A DNA stretch of 64,000 bases from Paenibacillus macerans (lineage in GTDB: Bacteria > Bacillota > Bacilli > Paenibacillales > Paenibacillaceae), in the NCBI RefSeq assembly GCF_023715465.1, contig NZ_JAMBOE010000011.1, positions 152,296 to 216,295 of the forward strand, written 5' to 3'. Shown in pieces: positions 17,513 through 26,702 of the stretch (positions are counted from its first letter, which is position 1; the number at the start of each line of letters is the position of its first letter). The position numbers were made by a program, and so were the translations under genes. The notes below the pieces were generated by a model. The model was not told the DNA's origin. It made no database searches and worked only from the letters and a program-made list of their open reading frames with translations.

Positions 17513-18457
17513 TTACATGTCCGTTATGGTACGGCTCCCTTGCCCCTTCGCCTCGGCCGTGTCACTCTTTCCGGCCTCCCTTTCTCCGGCGCCACTGATT
17601 TCCCGCTTGACCTGCCAATTCACCATAAAAATACCCGCACAGATCAACGCTCCGCCCGCATATACATACCAGTTCACCTGCTCGCCGAGCAGCAGCCAGC
17701 TTGTAAGCACGCCAAACAGCGGTACCAAAAACAGAAAAGCGCTAGTCCTGGCCGGATCGCTGTTTTGAAGCAAATAAAACCAGACCGAAAATTGCACGAT
17801 CGAACACATAACCACCAACCAGAGCAGCACCAGCACCGATGTCAAAGTAAAGGAGAAAAACGGCTTTTCCGTCAGCCCGCTTAAAATAAGCAGCGTAATT
17901 CCTCCAGCCATCATCTGATAGGCGGCGAGGACTTTCAAATCGAATTCCGGGCCGATGCGGTTGATGATGAGCGTGGCGACCGTAAAACAAACCGCTCCCG
18001 CAAAGGAAACAAAGGTCCCTAGCTCGATTTTCATATGCAATCCAAACGTCAGCAGCACGCCGGCAAACCCGATGACAACCCCAAACCATTGCCAAATGCG
18101 GTAAGCGCCGCGGTTCATGACCGCCCCGATGACGAGCAGCATCAGCGGGCTCGTGCTGGTGATGATCGCCGATTCCCCCGAAGTGATCCAATGCATGCTG
18201 TAGTAGGCGCAGCCCATCACGCCGGCCGACTGAAACAAGCCGAGGGCTGCGGCTTGCAGCCATTGCTTTAACCCGCGAGGCTGCCGCTTTTTCATCGTCA
18301 ACAGCGCGAGCAAACCTCCGGCCAAAACGAACCGCATCCCCATCAATAAAAAAGGCGGAGCATAATTTAACCCCAGCTTGCCGACCGGAAAAGCAATCCC
18401 CATCAAAAATGTGGTCAACAAAAGCAGGCCGGTATATTTGAATCCGTTCATTTTCAT
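17513..18457 (-). CDS. EamA/DMT family transporter
   Basis: A 314-residue membrane protein with ten predicted helices in two homologous EamA halves (LLTTFLMGIAFPVGKLGLNYAPPF opens the first, AGAVCFTVATLIINRIG the second). These export metabolites such as amino acids or their derivatives; the substrate is unknown. The ATG at 18457 is favoured because AAAGGGAGG lies seven bases upstream, and it gives the family length. The C-terminal 30 residues are charged and cytoplasmic. It is divergent from a LysR gene, which probably regulates it. Confidence 0.88.
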   Translation of the reverse strand: MKMNGFKYTGLLLLTTFLMGIAFPVGKLGLNYAPPFLLMGMRFVLAGGLLALLTMKKRQPRGLKQWLQAAALGLFQSAGVMGCAYYSMHWITSGESAIITSTSPLMLLVIGAVMNRGAYRIWQWFGVVIGFAGVLLTFGLHMKIELGTFVSFAGAVCFTVATLIINRIGPEFDLKVLAAYQMMAGGITLLILSGLTEKPFFSFTLTSVLVLLWLVVMCSIVQFSVWFYLLQNSDPARTSAFLFLVPLFGVLTSWLLLGEQVNWYVYAGGALICAGIFMVNWQVKREISGAGEREAGKSDTAEAKGQGSRTITDM

Positions 18458-18514
18458 GTTGCAGCCTCCCTTTCGCAAATCATGTTTGTATTGTACCGGA
18501 GGACTGAAATTATG

Positions 18515-18544
18515 TATAATGATTGATACAGATATTAGATATCA
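18515..18544. promoter_or_regulatory. LysR box TGATA-N11-TATCA with adjacent TATAAT
   Basis: TGATA (18524-18528) and TATCA (18540-18544) are separated by exactly eleven bases, the classic T-N11-A LysR operator form. A TATAAT at 18515-18520 lies next to it. The site stands between the divergent LysR and EamA genes. Confidence 0.55.
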
Positions 18545-18582
18545 TTTTTTCTGATACTAAAATAAACGGGAGGGAATCGACC

Positions 18583-19458
18583 ATGGAGAGTGCGGATTTG
18601 CGCATCTTTCAGGCGGTGGCCAGGGAGGGTTCCATTACGAAAGCGGCGCTGCGGCTTGGCTACGTGCAGTCCAACGTGACCTCGCGCATTCGCCAATTGG
18701 AATCCGAACTCGGGACCGCGCTGTTCCATCGCCATAACCGGGGAATGACGTTATCCTCCAGCGGCAAAATGCTCCTGGATTACGCCGACAAAATCATCGG
18801 CTTGCTGGATGAAGCCGCCGCGGCCCTCACCTCTTCCGGCGAACCGAGCGGCCCGCTCCTGATCGGCGCTTCGCAGACGACGGCGGCCGTGCGCCTGCCC
18901 AAGCTGCTGAGCCAATATTACAAGCGGTTTCCGAAAGTGGAAATTTCGCTGATCACCGACTTGTCGGAGCGTTTGTTGGAAAAAACGCTGCAATACGACC
19001 TGGACGTCGCCTTCATCAGCCGCCACTCCAACCACCCCGACCTGGAGGCCTATCCCGTCTTCGAGGAAGAAGTAGTGCTGATTTCCCCGCCGGACATCAC
19101 GGATCTCGACAAAGCACTCGCTAAACCGAATCTCGTGTACAGCAGGGGCTGCGCGTACCGGGAGCTGCTGGAGCATTGGCTGCACACCCGCGGCAAAAAC
19201 CACCCGTACACGATGGAATTCGGCACGCTGGAAGCGATAATTGGAGGCGTGTCCGCAGGGCTTGGTATCTCGCTGCTGCCGCGGGTCGTCGTCGAAAAAG
19301 AAGCGAACGCCGGCAATCTCTGCATTCACCAGGTTCCGGAGTCATTCCGGCAAACGAAAACCGAACTGGTCGTGCGGAAAAACTCGCACCCTACCAGCGC
19401 CCTGCTCGCCCTCATGGCCATGCTGAACATTGGAGAAGAGGAAAAAATCTCTTCATGA
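18583..19458 (+). CDS. LysR family transcriptional regulator
   Basis: A 291-residue LysR protein: winged helix-turn-helix at residues 1-60 (MESADLRIFQAVAREGSITKA, then VQSNVTSRIRQLESELG) and a periplasmic-binding-like effector domain from about 88 on. The start at 18583 is preferred because GGGAGGG lies just upstream and the protein then begins at the usual place; an in-frame ATG at 18523 lies inside the operator and has no ribosome site. Divergent location and the LysR box imply control of the EamA exporter and SDR genes. The effector is unknown. Confidence 0.9.
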   Translation: MESADLRIFQAVAREGSITKAALRLGYVQSNVTSRIRQLESELGTALFHRHNRGMTLSSSGKMLLDYADKIIGLLDEAAAALTSSGEPSGPLLIGASQTTAAVRLPKLLSQYYKRFPKVEISLITDLSERLLEKTLQYDLDVAFISRHSNHPDLEAYPVFEEEVVLISPPDITDLDKALAKPNLVYSRGCAYRELLEHWLHTRGKNHPYTMEFGTLEAIIGGVSAGLGISLLPRVVVEKEANAGNLCIHQVPESFRQTKTELVVRKNSHPTSALLALMAMLNIGEEEKISS

Positions 19459-19481
19459 AAAAAACGAGCGAATGCTAAAAA

Positions 19482-19523
19482 ACGAGCTGACTTCGCGGAT
19501 GATACCGCCATCAGCTCGTTTTT
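19482..19523. terminator. Bidirectional terminator between lysR and araM
   Basis: ACGAGCTGA and TCAGCTCGT pair perfectly, flanked by A and T runs, so it can end transcription from both sides. Confidence 0.8.
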
Positions 19524-19600
19524 GTTCGAATCGGCTAAAATCCTCGGAGTTCCTCACCGCTGCCTCGCGATAGGTCCCCCACACCCCTTCCGTTCCGTGA

Positions 19601-20740
19601 TCACTCGCCTGCTTCGTTAAGTGCCCGCAGCAAAGTATGGCGGTCCCGGACCCGATGGGCTTCGCGCAGGCTGCGCGCGAACAAATCATCGTCGATGCCC
19701 AGCTCCATACGGTTCGCCGGTCCGCCCGCTTGGCGCAGCAAACCGCGAATTTGCCCCTCCTCGGGCACAGCCTTCAGCCACTCGCGCACCTGCGCGTCGT
19801 GCTGCCGGAGCGCCTCCGGCTCGGCGCCCGGGTAAAGCCCCCGCTCGGCCGCGTCATGGTAGACGCGGGCGATCTCGGCGCAGGCCGCGCCGACTTTCGC
19901 GCCGTGCAGCACCGCCCGCTCGCCCCGGCGCAAAAATTCCATCTCCCAATAATGGGAGAGATGGTGCTCCGCGCCCGAGGCCGGGTGCGACTGCCCGAAC
20001 AGCAGCATGGCGATGCCCGACTCGATCAGCGCCGTCATCAGGGCGCGGATGCCTTCCTCCGAGCGGGCGCCGATCTCACCGGCATGCTCCACGCACGAAC
20101 GCAGCGCCCGTTCGGTAATGAGCGCCGCCTGTTCGTCATACGGTTCCCCCGCCGTCAGGCTGGAGAACTTCCAGTCGAACAGGGAGGTGTATTTGCCCAG
20201 CATGTCGCCGAAGCCGGCGGCAACCAGGCGCTGGGGTGCCGACATCAGGATATCGAGGTCGGCAAAAATAGCGACCGGCGGCACGGCCGGGACGGTCTTT
20301 TTGACGCCGCGGATGATGAGCGGCGCGCCGGCAGAGGTGAAACCGTCCACAGAAGGTGCCGTCGGGACGGAAACAAACGGCTTGCCGCTTTTATGGGCGG
20401 CAAAGCGGACGATGTCGTGGATCGTGCCCGACCCGACGGCGATCAGCGCATCCGTCTCCTCCGGACTGACCTCCAGCAGCAATTGGACCAGCGACGCCTC
20501 ATCAGCCACGACATCGCCCATGTCGTTCGGCTGGATCAAGCACAGCTTGGCGGCGAGTCCGGCGCCCTCAAGATCGCGGGCCAGCCTTTCGCCCGCCGCT
20601 TTATACGTGTTCTCGTCCGCCACCAAAATAGAGCGGTGATATCCCCGCTCCCGCAAAAAAGGCGCGACCTCCCGAAGCACTCCCCGCTCCAGCTCAATCC
20701 GCTCCAGATGCTGTAATTGCCAACCATCCATCTCCAGCAT
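19601..20740 (-). CDS. araM: sn-Glycerol-1-phosphate dehydrogenase
   Basis: A 379-residue iron-containing alcohol dehydrogenase fold protein that reduces dihydroxyacetone phosphate to sn-glycerol-1-phosphate. Family marks are the GSGTIHDIVRFAAHKSGKPF nucleotide-binding stretch, SVPTAPSVDGFTSAGAP and the metal-binding histidines in SHPASGAEHHLSHYWE. In Bacillus the gene belongs to the arabinose operon, and here it closes the araA-R-D-B-M run. Its link with arabinose breakdown is by position; glycerol-1-phosphate feeds archaeal-type ether lipid precursors in Bacillus. GGAGGGAGAGG precedes the start. Confidence 0.92.
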   Translation of the reverse strand: MLEMDGWQLQHLERIELERGVLREVAPFLRERGYHRSILVADENTYKAAGERLARDLEGAGLAAKLCLIQPNDMGDVVADEASLVQLLLEVSPEETDALIAVGSGTIHDIVRFAAHKSGKPFVSVPTAPSVDGFTSAGAPLIIRGVKKTVPAVPPVAIFADLDILMSAPQRLVAAGFGDMLGKYTSLFDWKFSSLTAGEPYDEQAALITERALRSCVEHAGEIGARSEEGIRALMTALIESGIAMLLFGQSHPASGAEHHLSHYWEMEFLRRGERAVLHGAKVGAACAEIARVYHDAAERGLYPGAEPEALRQHDAQVREWLKAVPEEGQIRGLLRQAGGPANRMELGIDDDLFARSLREAHRVRDRHTLLRALNEAGE

Positions 20741-20756
20741 GATCCCTCTCCCTCCT

Positions 20757-20838
20757 ATTCACATAAACCTGCCTACTATTCCATAAACCTAGCTACTATA
20801 CACATAAACCTGCCTACTATTCACAAGAACGTACTGCC
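20757..20838. repeat. Tandem repeat, about 21 bp, 3-4 copies
   Basis: Units of the form ACATAAACCTGCCTACTATTC follow each other upstream of araM. No spacers, so not a CRISPR. Confidence 0.6.
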
Positions 20839-20904
20839 TGCCAATATTGTCGCATACCATACGCCGGTAATCCTATGAAACATTTCTCCGCAACCTGACG
20901 CCCT

Positions 20905-21150
20905 CCACCTCACATTGGAAAAATCCAATAGATTGTCGGAAACCGAACGCCATTTTGAGCTCTCATTGGAAAAAATCCAATAGATTTCACTCAGATCACC
21001 CATTTTGCGCCCTGCCGAGCCAATCTATTGGAAAATATCCAATCAAGCCACTGTATTTACCACTTAATTTCCAATTCTATTGGAGTAATTCCAACCAAAT
21101 CGTGGTGGCTACCCACCGGAATTGTCGTGTGCCATACACCAGAGTTCTCC
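20905..21150. repeat. Interspersed repeat family C (TTGGAAA/TCCAAT), intact copy
   Basis: This copy contains four near-palindromes of the form ATTGGAAAxATCCAAT at spacings of 35-60 bases. It aligns with both flanks of the inserted element near 39.4-39.9 kb and with 44859-44925. No coding potential is seen in 20741-21170. Confidence 0.7.
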
Positions 21151-21170
21151 GCAACTAAAGTCGCCGCTCC

Positions 21171-22841
21171 TTACTCCGCCGATTTCTTAATCCGCTTCAG
21201 CCGCTTCATCACATCGTTTTCACCGCGGCCGAAGTAGTCATGCAGCTTGCTGTATTCCTGATACAGGCGGTCGTACACTTTCACGTGCTCCGGAATCGGC
21301 TTGAACGTTTCCTCTTTGACCCGGGCCATTTTATCGGCAGCGTCAAGGATCGTGTCGTAGCCCCCCGCCGCCGCGCCGGCCGCCACGGCCGCAAACATCG
21401 CCGCGCCCAGCGCCGGTGTCTGCTTGGAATCCGCCACGAAAATTTCGCGGTTCGTCACGTCCGCGTAAATTTGCATCAGCAGGCGGTTTTTTTGCGGCAG
21501 GCCGCCGCAGGCATACAGCGCATCGACGCTGACACCGTTATGATGGAACGCGTCGACGATTTTGCGGGTGCCAAAAGCGGTCGACTCCAGCAGCGTCCGG
21601 TAAATTTCCTGCGGCTTGGTCAGCAGCGTCATGCCGAGGATCATCCCGGTCAAATCGGTATCGACGAGCACGGACCGGTTGCCGTTCCACCAGTCAAGCG
21701 CCAGCAGACCGGTTTGCCCCGGCTTGTAAGCGGCCGCTTCCCGCTCCAGCCATTGATGCACGTTCAGGCCCTCTTTGTCGGCCGCTTCCTTGACGTACGC
21801 CGGAAGCGCTTCCTCGACGTACCATTCAAAAATATCGCCCACCGCCGACTGCCCAGCCTCATACCCGTAATACCCCGGAATGATGCCGTCCTCGACGACG
21901 CCGCACATGCCTTCCACCTGCTTCTCCTCGGTGCCCAGCAGCATATGGCAGATCGACGTGCCCATCGCCATCACCAATTTCCCCGGCGTTACAACACCAA
22001 CGGCCGGCACGGCCGCATGCGCGTCAACGTTGCCGACCGCGACGGCGATGCCCGGCGCAAGGCCCATCATCTCGGCCATCCCCGGCAGCAACCCGCCCGC
22101 GCTTGTACCAAGTGGGATCACCTCGCCACGCAGCTTCGTGTCCGTCAAGTTTTCCAGCCGCGGATCAAGCGCCTTGAAATACTCCTTGCCCGGATAGCCG
22201 TCCTGCTTGTGCCAGATCGCCTTGTAGCCGGCCGTGCAGCTGTTGCGTACGATGGTGCCGGTCATTTGCGCGATGACCCAATCCGTCGCCTCCAGGAACA
22301 TATCGGCTTTTTCATAAATTTCCGGCGCTTCGTCGAGAATTTGCCATACCTTCGCAATCATCCACTCGGACGAGATTTTCCCGCCGTACCGCGGCAAAAA
22401 GGCCTCGTCCCGCGCGGCGGCAATTTCGTTGATTTTATCGGCCTCCGGCTGGGCGGCATGATGCTTCCACAGCTTCACCCAGCTATGCGGATTGTCCGTC
22501 AGCTCCGGGTCGAAGCTGAGCGGCTGCCCCTTGGCATCGACCGGCAGCATCGTGCAGGCGGTAAAATCAATCCCGATCCCGATCACGTCGGCCGGATTGA
22601 TCCCCGACTCCTTCAGCACCGCCGGCACGGAACGCCGCAGCACTTCCAAGTAATCGTCGGGATGCTGCAACGCCCAATCATATTCCAGTTTGATCCCTGA
22701 TCCGGGAAGACGCTCATCGATCACGTGATGCGGATAAGGCGTAACGTGATCGGCAACCTCCTGGCCGTTCGACAGATCGACCAGCACGGCACGTCCGGAC
22801 TGAGTCCCGTAGTCGACGCCAATCGTGTACTTTTTGCCCAT
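21171..22841 (-). CDS. araB: L-ribulokinase
   Basis: A 556-residue FGGY-family kinase that phosphorylates L-ribulose to L-ribulose-5-phosphate. The N-terminal phosphate-binding segment GVDYGTQSGRAVLVD is diagnostic of AraB, and GIGIDFTACTMLPVD and LYACGGLPQKNRLLMQIYAD are further family stretches. The start at 22841 is selected because GGAGGG lies eight bases upstream and the length then equals Bacillus AraB; the frame stays open for 32 more codons without a ribosome site. It lies 109 bases after araD in the same direction. Confidence 0.96.
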   Translation of the reverse strand: MGKKYTIGVDYGTQSGRAVLVDLSNGQEVADHVTPYPHHVIDERLPGSGIKLEYDWALQHPDDYLEVLRRSVPAVLKESGINPADVIGIGIDFTACTMLPVDAKGQPLSFDPELTDNPHSWVKLWKHHAAQPEADKINEIAAARDEAFLPRYGGKISSEWMIAKVWQILDEAPEIYEKADMFLEATDWVIAQMTGTIVRNSCTAGYKAIWHKQDGYPGKEYFKALDPRLENLTDTKLRGEVIPLGTSAGGLLPGMAEMMGLAPGIAVAVGNVDAHAAVPAVGVVTPGKLVMAMGTSICHMLLGTEEKQVEGMCGVVEDGIIPGYYGYEAGQSAVGDIFEWYVEEALPAYVKEAADKEGLNVHQWLEREAAAYKPGQTGLLALDWWNGNRSVLVDTDLTGMILGMTLLTKPQEIYRTLLESTAFGTRKIVDAFHHNGVSVDALYACGGLPQKNRLLMQIYADVTNREIFVADSKQTPALGAAMFAAVAAGAAAGGYDTILDAADKMARVKEETFKPIPEHVKVYDRLYQEYSKLHDYFGRGENDVMKRLKRIKKSAE

Positions 22842-22950
22842 GTTCATACCCTCCCCCAAAAAATAGCGAACGCCCGCTCGCGGCAAAACTTGCTTTTTCC
22901 CCATGGACGTTCGCTTCATTTGCTTTGACTTTCGCACAACTTTGCCTTAG

Positions 22951-23640
22951 TTACTTCTGCCCGTAATACGCGTTTGCCCCGTGCTTGCGCAGGAAATGGC
23001 GGTCGAGCAACGTTTGGTCCATCGGCGGCGTGTCCGGATTGATTTGCAGCATGCGGGCGGCGATTTTCGCCACCTCCTCCAGCACCACCGCGTTATGCAC
23101 GGCATTGTGGGCGTCCTTGCCCCACACGAACGGCGCATGCGAATGCACCAACACACCCGGCACCTGATTTGGATCGAGCCCTTTAAAGCGCTCCACAATC
23201 ACATTGCCTGTCTCCAACTCGTAAGCCCCATCGATCTCCGCTTTGGTCATCGGCCGTGTCACAGGAATTTCCCCGTAAAAATAATCCGCGTGCGTCGTCC
23301 CGTACGCCGGCAGCGCCCGCCCGGCCTGTGCCCAGCTTGTGCCCCAAGGCGAGTGCGTGTGCACAACGCCGCCGATATCCGGGAACGAACGGTAAAGCAC
23401 CATATGCGTCGGCGTATCGGAGGATGGGCGCAGATCGCCTTCCACCACGTTCCCTTCCAGGTCGACCACGACCATATGCTTCGCCTTCAATTCCTCATAA
23501 GGCACACCGCTCGGTTTAATGACAAACAAACCGCTTTCCCGGTCGATTCCGCTGACGTTCCCCCAGGTAAAAGTGACAAGTCCGTGTTTCGGCAGATCCA
23601 GATTCGCTTCCAGCACCTGCTGTTTTAACGCTTCCAGCAT
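22951..23640 (-). CDS. araD: L-ribulose-5-phosphate 4-epimerase
   Basis: A 229-residue class II aldolase-like epimerase that converts L-ribulose-5-phosphate to D-xylulose-5-phosphate, the entry to the pentose phosphate pathway. Zinc-binding histidines are seen in VHTHSPWGTSWAQ and further on in VLVHSHAPFVWG; TWGNVSGIDRESGLFVIKPSG is the conserved N-terminal part. The start at 23640 gives the exact length of Bacillus AraD and has GGGAGC upstream. It lies between araR and araB. Confidence 0.96.
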   Translation of the reverse strand: MLEALKQQVLEANLDLPKHGLVTFTWGNVSGIDRESGLFVIKPSGVPYEELKAKHMVVVDLEGNVVEGDLRPSSDTPTHMVLYRSFPDIGGVVHTHSPWGTSWAQAGRALPAYGTTHADYFYGEIPVTRPMTKAEIDGAYELETGNVIVERFKGLDPNQVPGVLVHSHAPFVWGKDAHNAVHNAVVLEEVAKIAARMLQINPDTPPMDQTLLDRHFLRKHGANAYYGQK

Positions 23641-23775
23641 CGTTCGTCCAGCTCCCTTCCGAATCCATTTCAAGTTAGCCTAAAGTTTCACGTTCCTAAA
23701 AATACTCCCGCCGCAGGCGGTGGGATTCCCGCTCGAATTAGCGTTCAGCTGCCGCGCAGGTTCCCGTTCTGGTTG

Positions 23776-23896
23776 CCGCACGGAATCCCGCTCTAGTTGC
23801 CGTTTAGCTTCCGCACGGAATCCTGCTCTAGTTGCCGTTTAGCTTCCGCACGGAATCCTGCTCTAGTTGCCGTTTAGCTTCCGCACGGAACCCCGC
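23776..23896. repeat. 35-bp tandem repeat running into the 3' end of araR
   Basis: Three nearly identical units (23776-23810, 23811-23845, 23846-23880) and a partial fourth (23881-23896) follow each other; weaker copies extend back to about 23730. The last unit and the partial one encode the C-terminal residues and stop of AraR, so the extra units are repeats of that gene end. There are no spacers. Confidence 0.85.
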
Positions 23897-24960
23897 ACGA
23901 TCAGCTCCGGTTCAAACACCGTATCCTCATATCTATCGCCCTGTTCGATCATGCCGATCAGTTGCCTCGCCGCCAGCTCGCCCATGACGGTTTTCGGATG
24001 CGTCAGCGTCGTCAGCTTCGTTCCCGAAGCGGCCGCCAGGCTGGAGTCGTCGAACCCGATGACGGAAATGTCCTCCGGAACCCGCAAACCGCAGGCTGCC
24101 GCGGCATCCATCAAGATAACCGCGAGTTCGTCGTTGTAGCAGACGAAGGCAGTCGGCCGCTGCTCGGGCGGCCCTTGCAGCAACTCGATGGTCCGCATAT
24201 ACGTAAAGTCGGCCTTCTGCTCTGTCGTATAAGTCACAACGTGCTGCGGCGAGACAGAAATTCCGTATTCCCGGTGCGCCGACAAAAAGCCCTTCAATCG
24301 GTTAACGCCCTGCAGGTCGTCCCTTTTGAAAAAACCGGCGACCTGCCGATGCCCGTTCTCCAGCAAATAACGCGCCGCCTTGCGGCCCCCCGCCTCGTCG
24401 TCCACTTTCAGGCAAGGGCATTCCAGCTCGCGGTATTTTTCGTTGATCATCAAATACGGGATCCCCTTTTCCTGCAGGTCCAAAAAATACCCCAAATTCG
24501 GATTTCCCTCCGCGCTTTTCGTTGGCTCGATGATCAGGCCGCTGAGCGGCTGGCTTGTCATCAGTTGCAGGCTGTCCATTTCCTTCTCTTTCGTGTTGTC
24601 CGTGCTCGACAGCAGCAGACGGTATCCCCGGCTGCGCAGCTCCGCTTCCGCTCCCCTGACGATATGGGGAAAAATATAATCGGAAATGTACGTCGTAATA
24701 ATACCGATCGTTTTGACGGCTTCGCCTTCCCGGCGCTCGGGATTACGGGCGAATGTCCCCTTGCCCTGGATCCGCTCCAGCCAGCCGTCTTTCTCCAGTT
24801 CCCCAAACGTTTGCCGCACGGTCTGGCGGCTTAAGCCAAACTGCTCGGCAATTTCGTTTTCCGATGGAAATTGGTTGCCGGGCTGCAGTTTTCCGGACTC
24901 CAGCCACGACAGCAATTCACGTTTCAACTGCAAATATTTTGGAACTCTTTTATCGTTCAT
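23863..24960 (-). CDS. araR: Arabinose repressor, GntR-type DNA-binding and LacI-type sensor domains
   Basis: A 365-residue chimeric regulator: residues 1-70 form a GntR-type winged helix (PKYLQLKRELLSWLESGKL, then FPSENEIAEQFGLSRQTVRQ) and residues 80-360 a LacI/GalR-type sugar-binding domain (DISVIGFDDSSLAAASGTKL). This architecture is that of Bacillus AraR, which releases its operators on binding L-arabinose. Matching operators TTGTACGTACAA occur at 26703 and 6932. It lies inside the ara gene run, between araA and araD; in Bacillus subtilis araR is separate. Its final codons fall in a 35-bp tandem repeat. Confidence 0.95.
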   Translation of the reverse strand: MNDKRVPKYLQLKRELLSWLESGKLQPGNQFPSENEIAEQFGLSRQTVRQTFGELEKDGWLERIQGKGTFARNPERREGEAVKTIGIITTYISDYIFPHIVRGAEAELRSRGYRLLLSSTDNTKEKEMDSLQLMTSQPLSGLIIEPTKSAEGNPNLGYFLDLQEKGIPYLMINEKYRELECPCLKVDDEAGGRKAARYLLENGHRQVAGFFKRDDLQGVNRLKGFLSAHREYGISVSPQHVVTYTTEQKADFTYMRTIELLQGPPEQRPTAFVCYNDELAVILMDAAAACGLRVPEDISVIGFDDSSLAAASGTKLTTLTHPKTVMGELAARQLIGMIEQGDRYEDTVFEPELIVRGSVRKLNGN

Positions 24961-25126
24961 TTCTCGTCCACCCTCACAATCACCTATATACCCGCTATTG
25001 TATCACACGCCGGGTGAACGCAAAGGTTAAGCAAGATACGAAACCAATGCAACTGCCGGGGCCGTGAAGCGGCTGCGATTAGCGTGAGCAATATCCACCC
25101 GCTGGTCCGACTCGGCCGGGCCGCGA

Positions 25127-26617
25127 TTAACGCAAGCGGTATGCGGCATCGCTCCAGCGCAGCTCGTTTTTGAAGCGCTGTACGGAGGTGTCTTTGTCGA
25201 TGAACACCGCTTCGATGCCGGCCATTTCCGCCCAGTCCGCCAGATTTTCCGCCGTGATGGCATAGGACAGGACGGTATGATGCGCCCCGCCGGCCAAAAT
25301 CCATGCTTCCGCCGATTCGCGCAGCGACGGCTGCGGCTTCCACAACACGCGGGCCACCGGCAGTTTCGGCATCGGTTTGTCGACCTTCACGCCGTCCACA
25401 ACGTTAACGAGCAGCCGGAAGCGGTGTCCCAAGTCAACCAGTGAAGCGTTCACCGCCGGTCCGTCCTGGCCGTCGAACACGATCCGTGCCGGATCCGCTT
25501 TGCCGCCGATGCCAAGCGGATGCACTTCAATCGCCGGCTTCGTTGCCGCGACCGTCGGGCATACCTCAAGCATGTGCGCGCCCAGAATCATGTTGTTGCC
25601 CGGCTCGAAATGATACGTGTAGTCCTCCATAAAGGACGTGCTTTTGTTGTTCGCCAGCACCTTCAGCACGCGCGTCAGGGCCGAGGTTTTCCAGTCGCCT
25701 TCGCCGCCGAAGCCGTAACCGGCTTCCATCAGGCGCTGCACCGCCAGGCCCGGAAGCTGCTTCAGCCCGTGCAGGTCTTCGAACGTCGTCGTAAACGCGC
25801 CGAACCCGCCGGCCTCAAGGAAACGTTTCATAGCGATTTCCAGTTTCGCCTGATAAGCGATCGAATCGCGGACCGGTCCTTCGCTTAAGCCGGCTTGCGT
25901 GATCGTGTACGTTTCCGCGTATTCTTCCAGCAACGCCTTCACTTCGGCGTCACTCACCTCGTTCAGCACCTGCACCAAGTCACCGACGCCGTAACCGTTC
26001 ACCGACCAGCCGAACTTAATTTGCGCTTCAACCTTGTCGCCTTCGGTCACAGCCACCTCGCGCATGTTGTCGCCGAACCGGGCCACCTTCAGCTGGCGGC
26101 TTTCGGCGTAAGCCGCGGCCGTCCGCATCCAGCCGGCGATGCTGGCGCGCACCTCCGCGTCCTCCCAGTGGCCGACGACGATTTTGCGGGCGATCCCCAA
26201 ACGCGTGCCGATGTGGCCGTATTCGCGGTCGCCGTGTGCCGATTGATTCAGGTTCATGAAGTCCATATCGATTGTTTCCCACGGAATATCGCGGTTAAAT
26301 TGCGTATGGAAATGAAGCAGCGGCTTCTGCAGCTGGGACAACCCCGCGATCCACATTTTGGCCGGCGAGAACGTGTGCATCCAGGTGATGATCCCCGCGC
26401 ACGACTCATCGCCGTTCGCCTCCAAAATCAATTTGTATATTTCATCAGAGCTCTTAACAATCGGTTTAAACACCACCGGGAAACCAAACACCGGATCTTT
26501 GCCAAACTGTTCGACGATGATACGGGAATGCTCGGCAACCTGTTCCAGGGTCTCCGGGCCATACAAATGCTGGCTGCCGGTCACAAACCAAAAAGAATGC
26601 GGTTTCAATTGCATCAT
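25127..26617 (-). CDS. araA: L-arabinose isomerase
   Basis: A 496-residue isomerase turning L-arabinose into L-ribulose. Conserved stretches are FWFVTGSQHLYGPETLEQVA at the N-terminus, GEGDWKTSALTR and SFMEDYTYHFEPGNNMILGAHM, which hold the catalytic glutamates and metal-binding histidines. The start at 26617 gives the Bacillus length; GGGAGG lies 12 bases upstream, slightly far. It is the first gene of the arabinose run, behind two AraR operators. The 166-base gap to araR holds short duplicated GC-rich fragments resembling the end of araA. Confidence 0.96.
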   Translation of the reverse strand: MMQLKPHSFWFVTGSQHLYGPETLEQVAEHSRIIVEQFGKDPVFGFPVVFKPIVKSSDEIYKLILEANGDESCAGIITWMHTFSPAKMWIAGLSQLQKPLLHFHTQFNRDIPWETIDMDFMNLNQSAHGDREYGHIGTRLGIARKIVVGHWEDAEVRASIAGWMRTAAAYAESRQLKVARFGDNMREVAVTEGDKVEAQIKFGWSVNGYGVGDLVQVLNEVSDAEVKALLEEYAETYTITQAGLSEGPVRDSIAYQAKLEIAMKRFLEAGGFGAFTTTFEDLHGLKQLPGLAVQRLMEAGYGFGGEGDWKTSALTRVLKVLANNKSTSFMEDYTYHFEPGNNMILGAHMLEVCPTVAATKPAIEVHPLGIGGKADPARIVFDGQDGPAVNASLVDLGHRFRLLVNVVDGVKVDKPMPKLPVARVLWKPQPSLRESAEAWILAGGAHHTVLSYAITAENLADWAEMAGIEAVFIDKDTSVQRFKNELRWSDAAYRLR

Positions 26618-26662
26618 AATATAAAACGCCTCCCACAAAAGTATTGTTTCTTCATCGCCAAC

Positions 26663-26674
26663 TTGTACATACAT
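26663..26674. promoter_or_regulatory. Second, imperfect AraR operator of araA
   Basis: TTGTACATACAT differs from the perfect operator at two positions. Its centre lies 40 bases from that of the perfect site, about four helical turns, which would suit cooperative binding by two AraR dimers. Confidence 0.6.
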
Positions 26675-26702
26675 CGGATTACAAAAAACTTATAACAAAA
26701 TG

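Noticed and set aside
22842..22937. A 32-residue N-terminal extension of AraB
   Set aside because: No ribosome site, and the downstream start gives the exact Bacillus length.
23776..23896. Regular 35-bp repeats as a possible CRISPR array
   Set aside because: The units are directly adjacent with no spacers, and one unit is part of the araR coding end.
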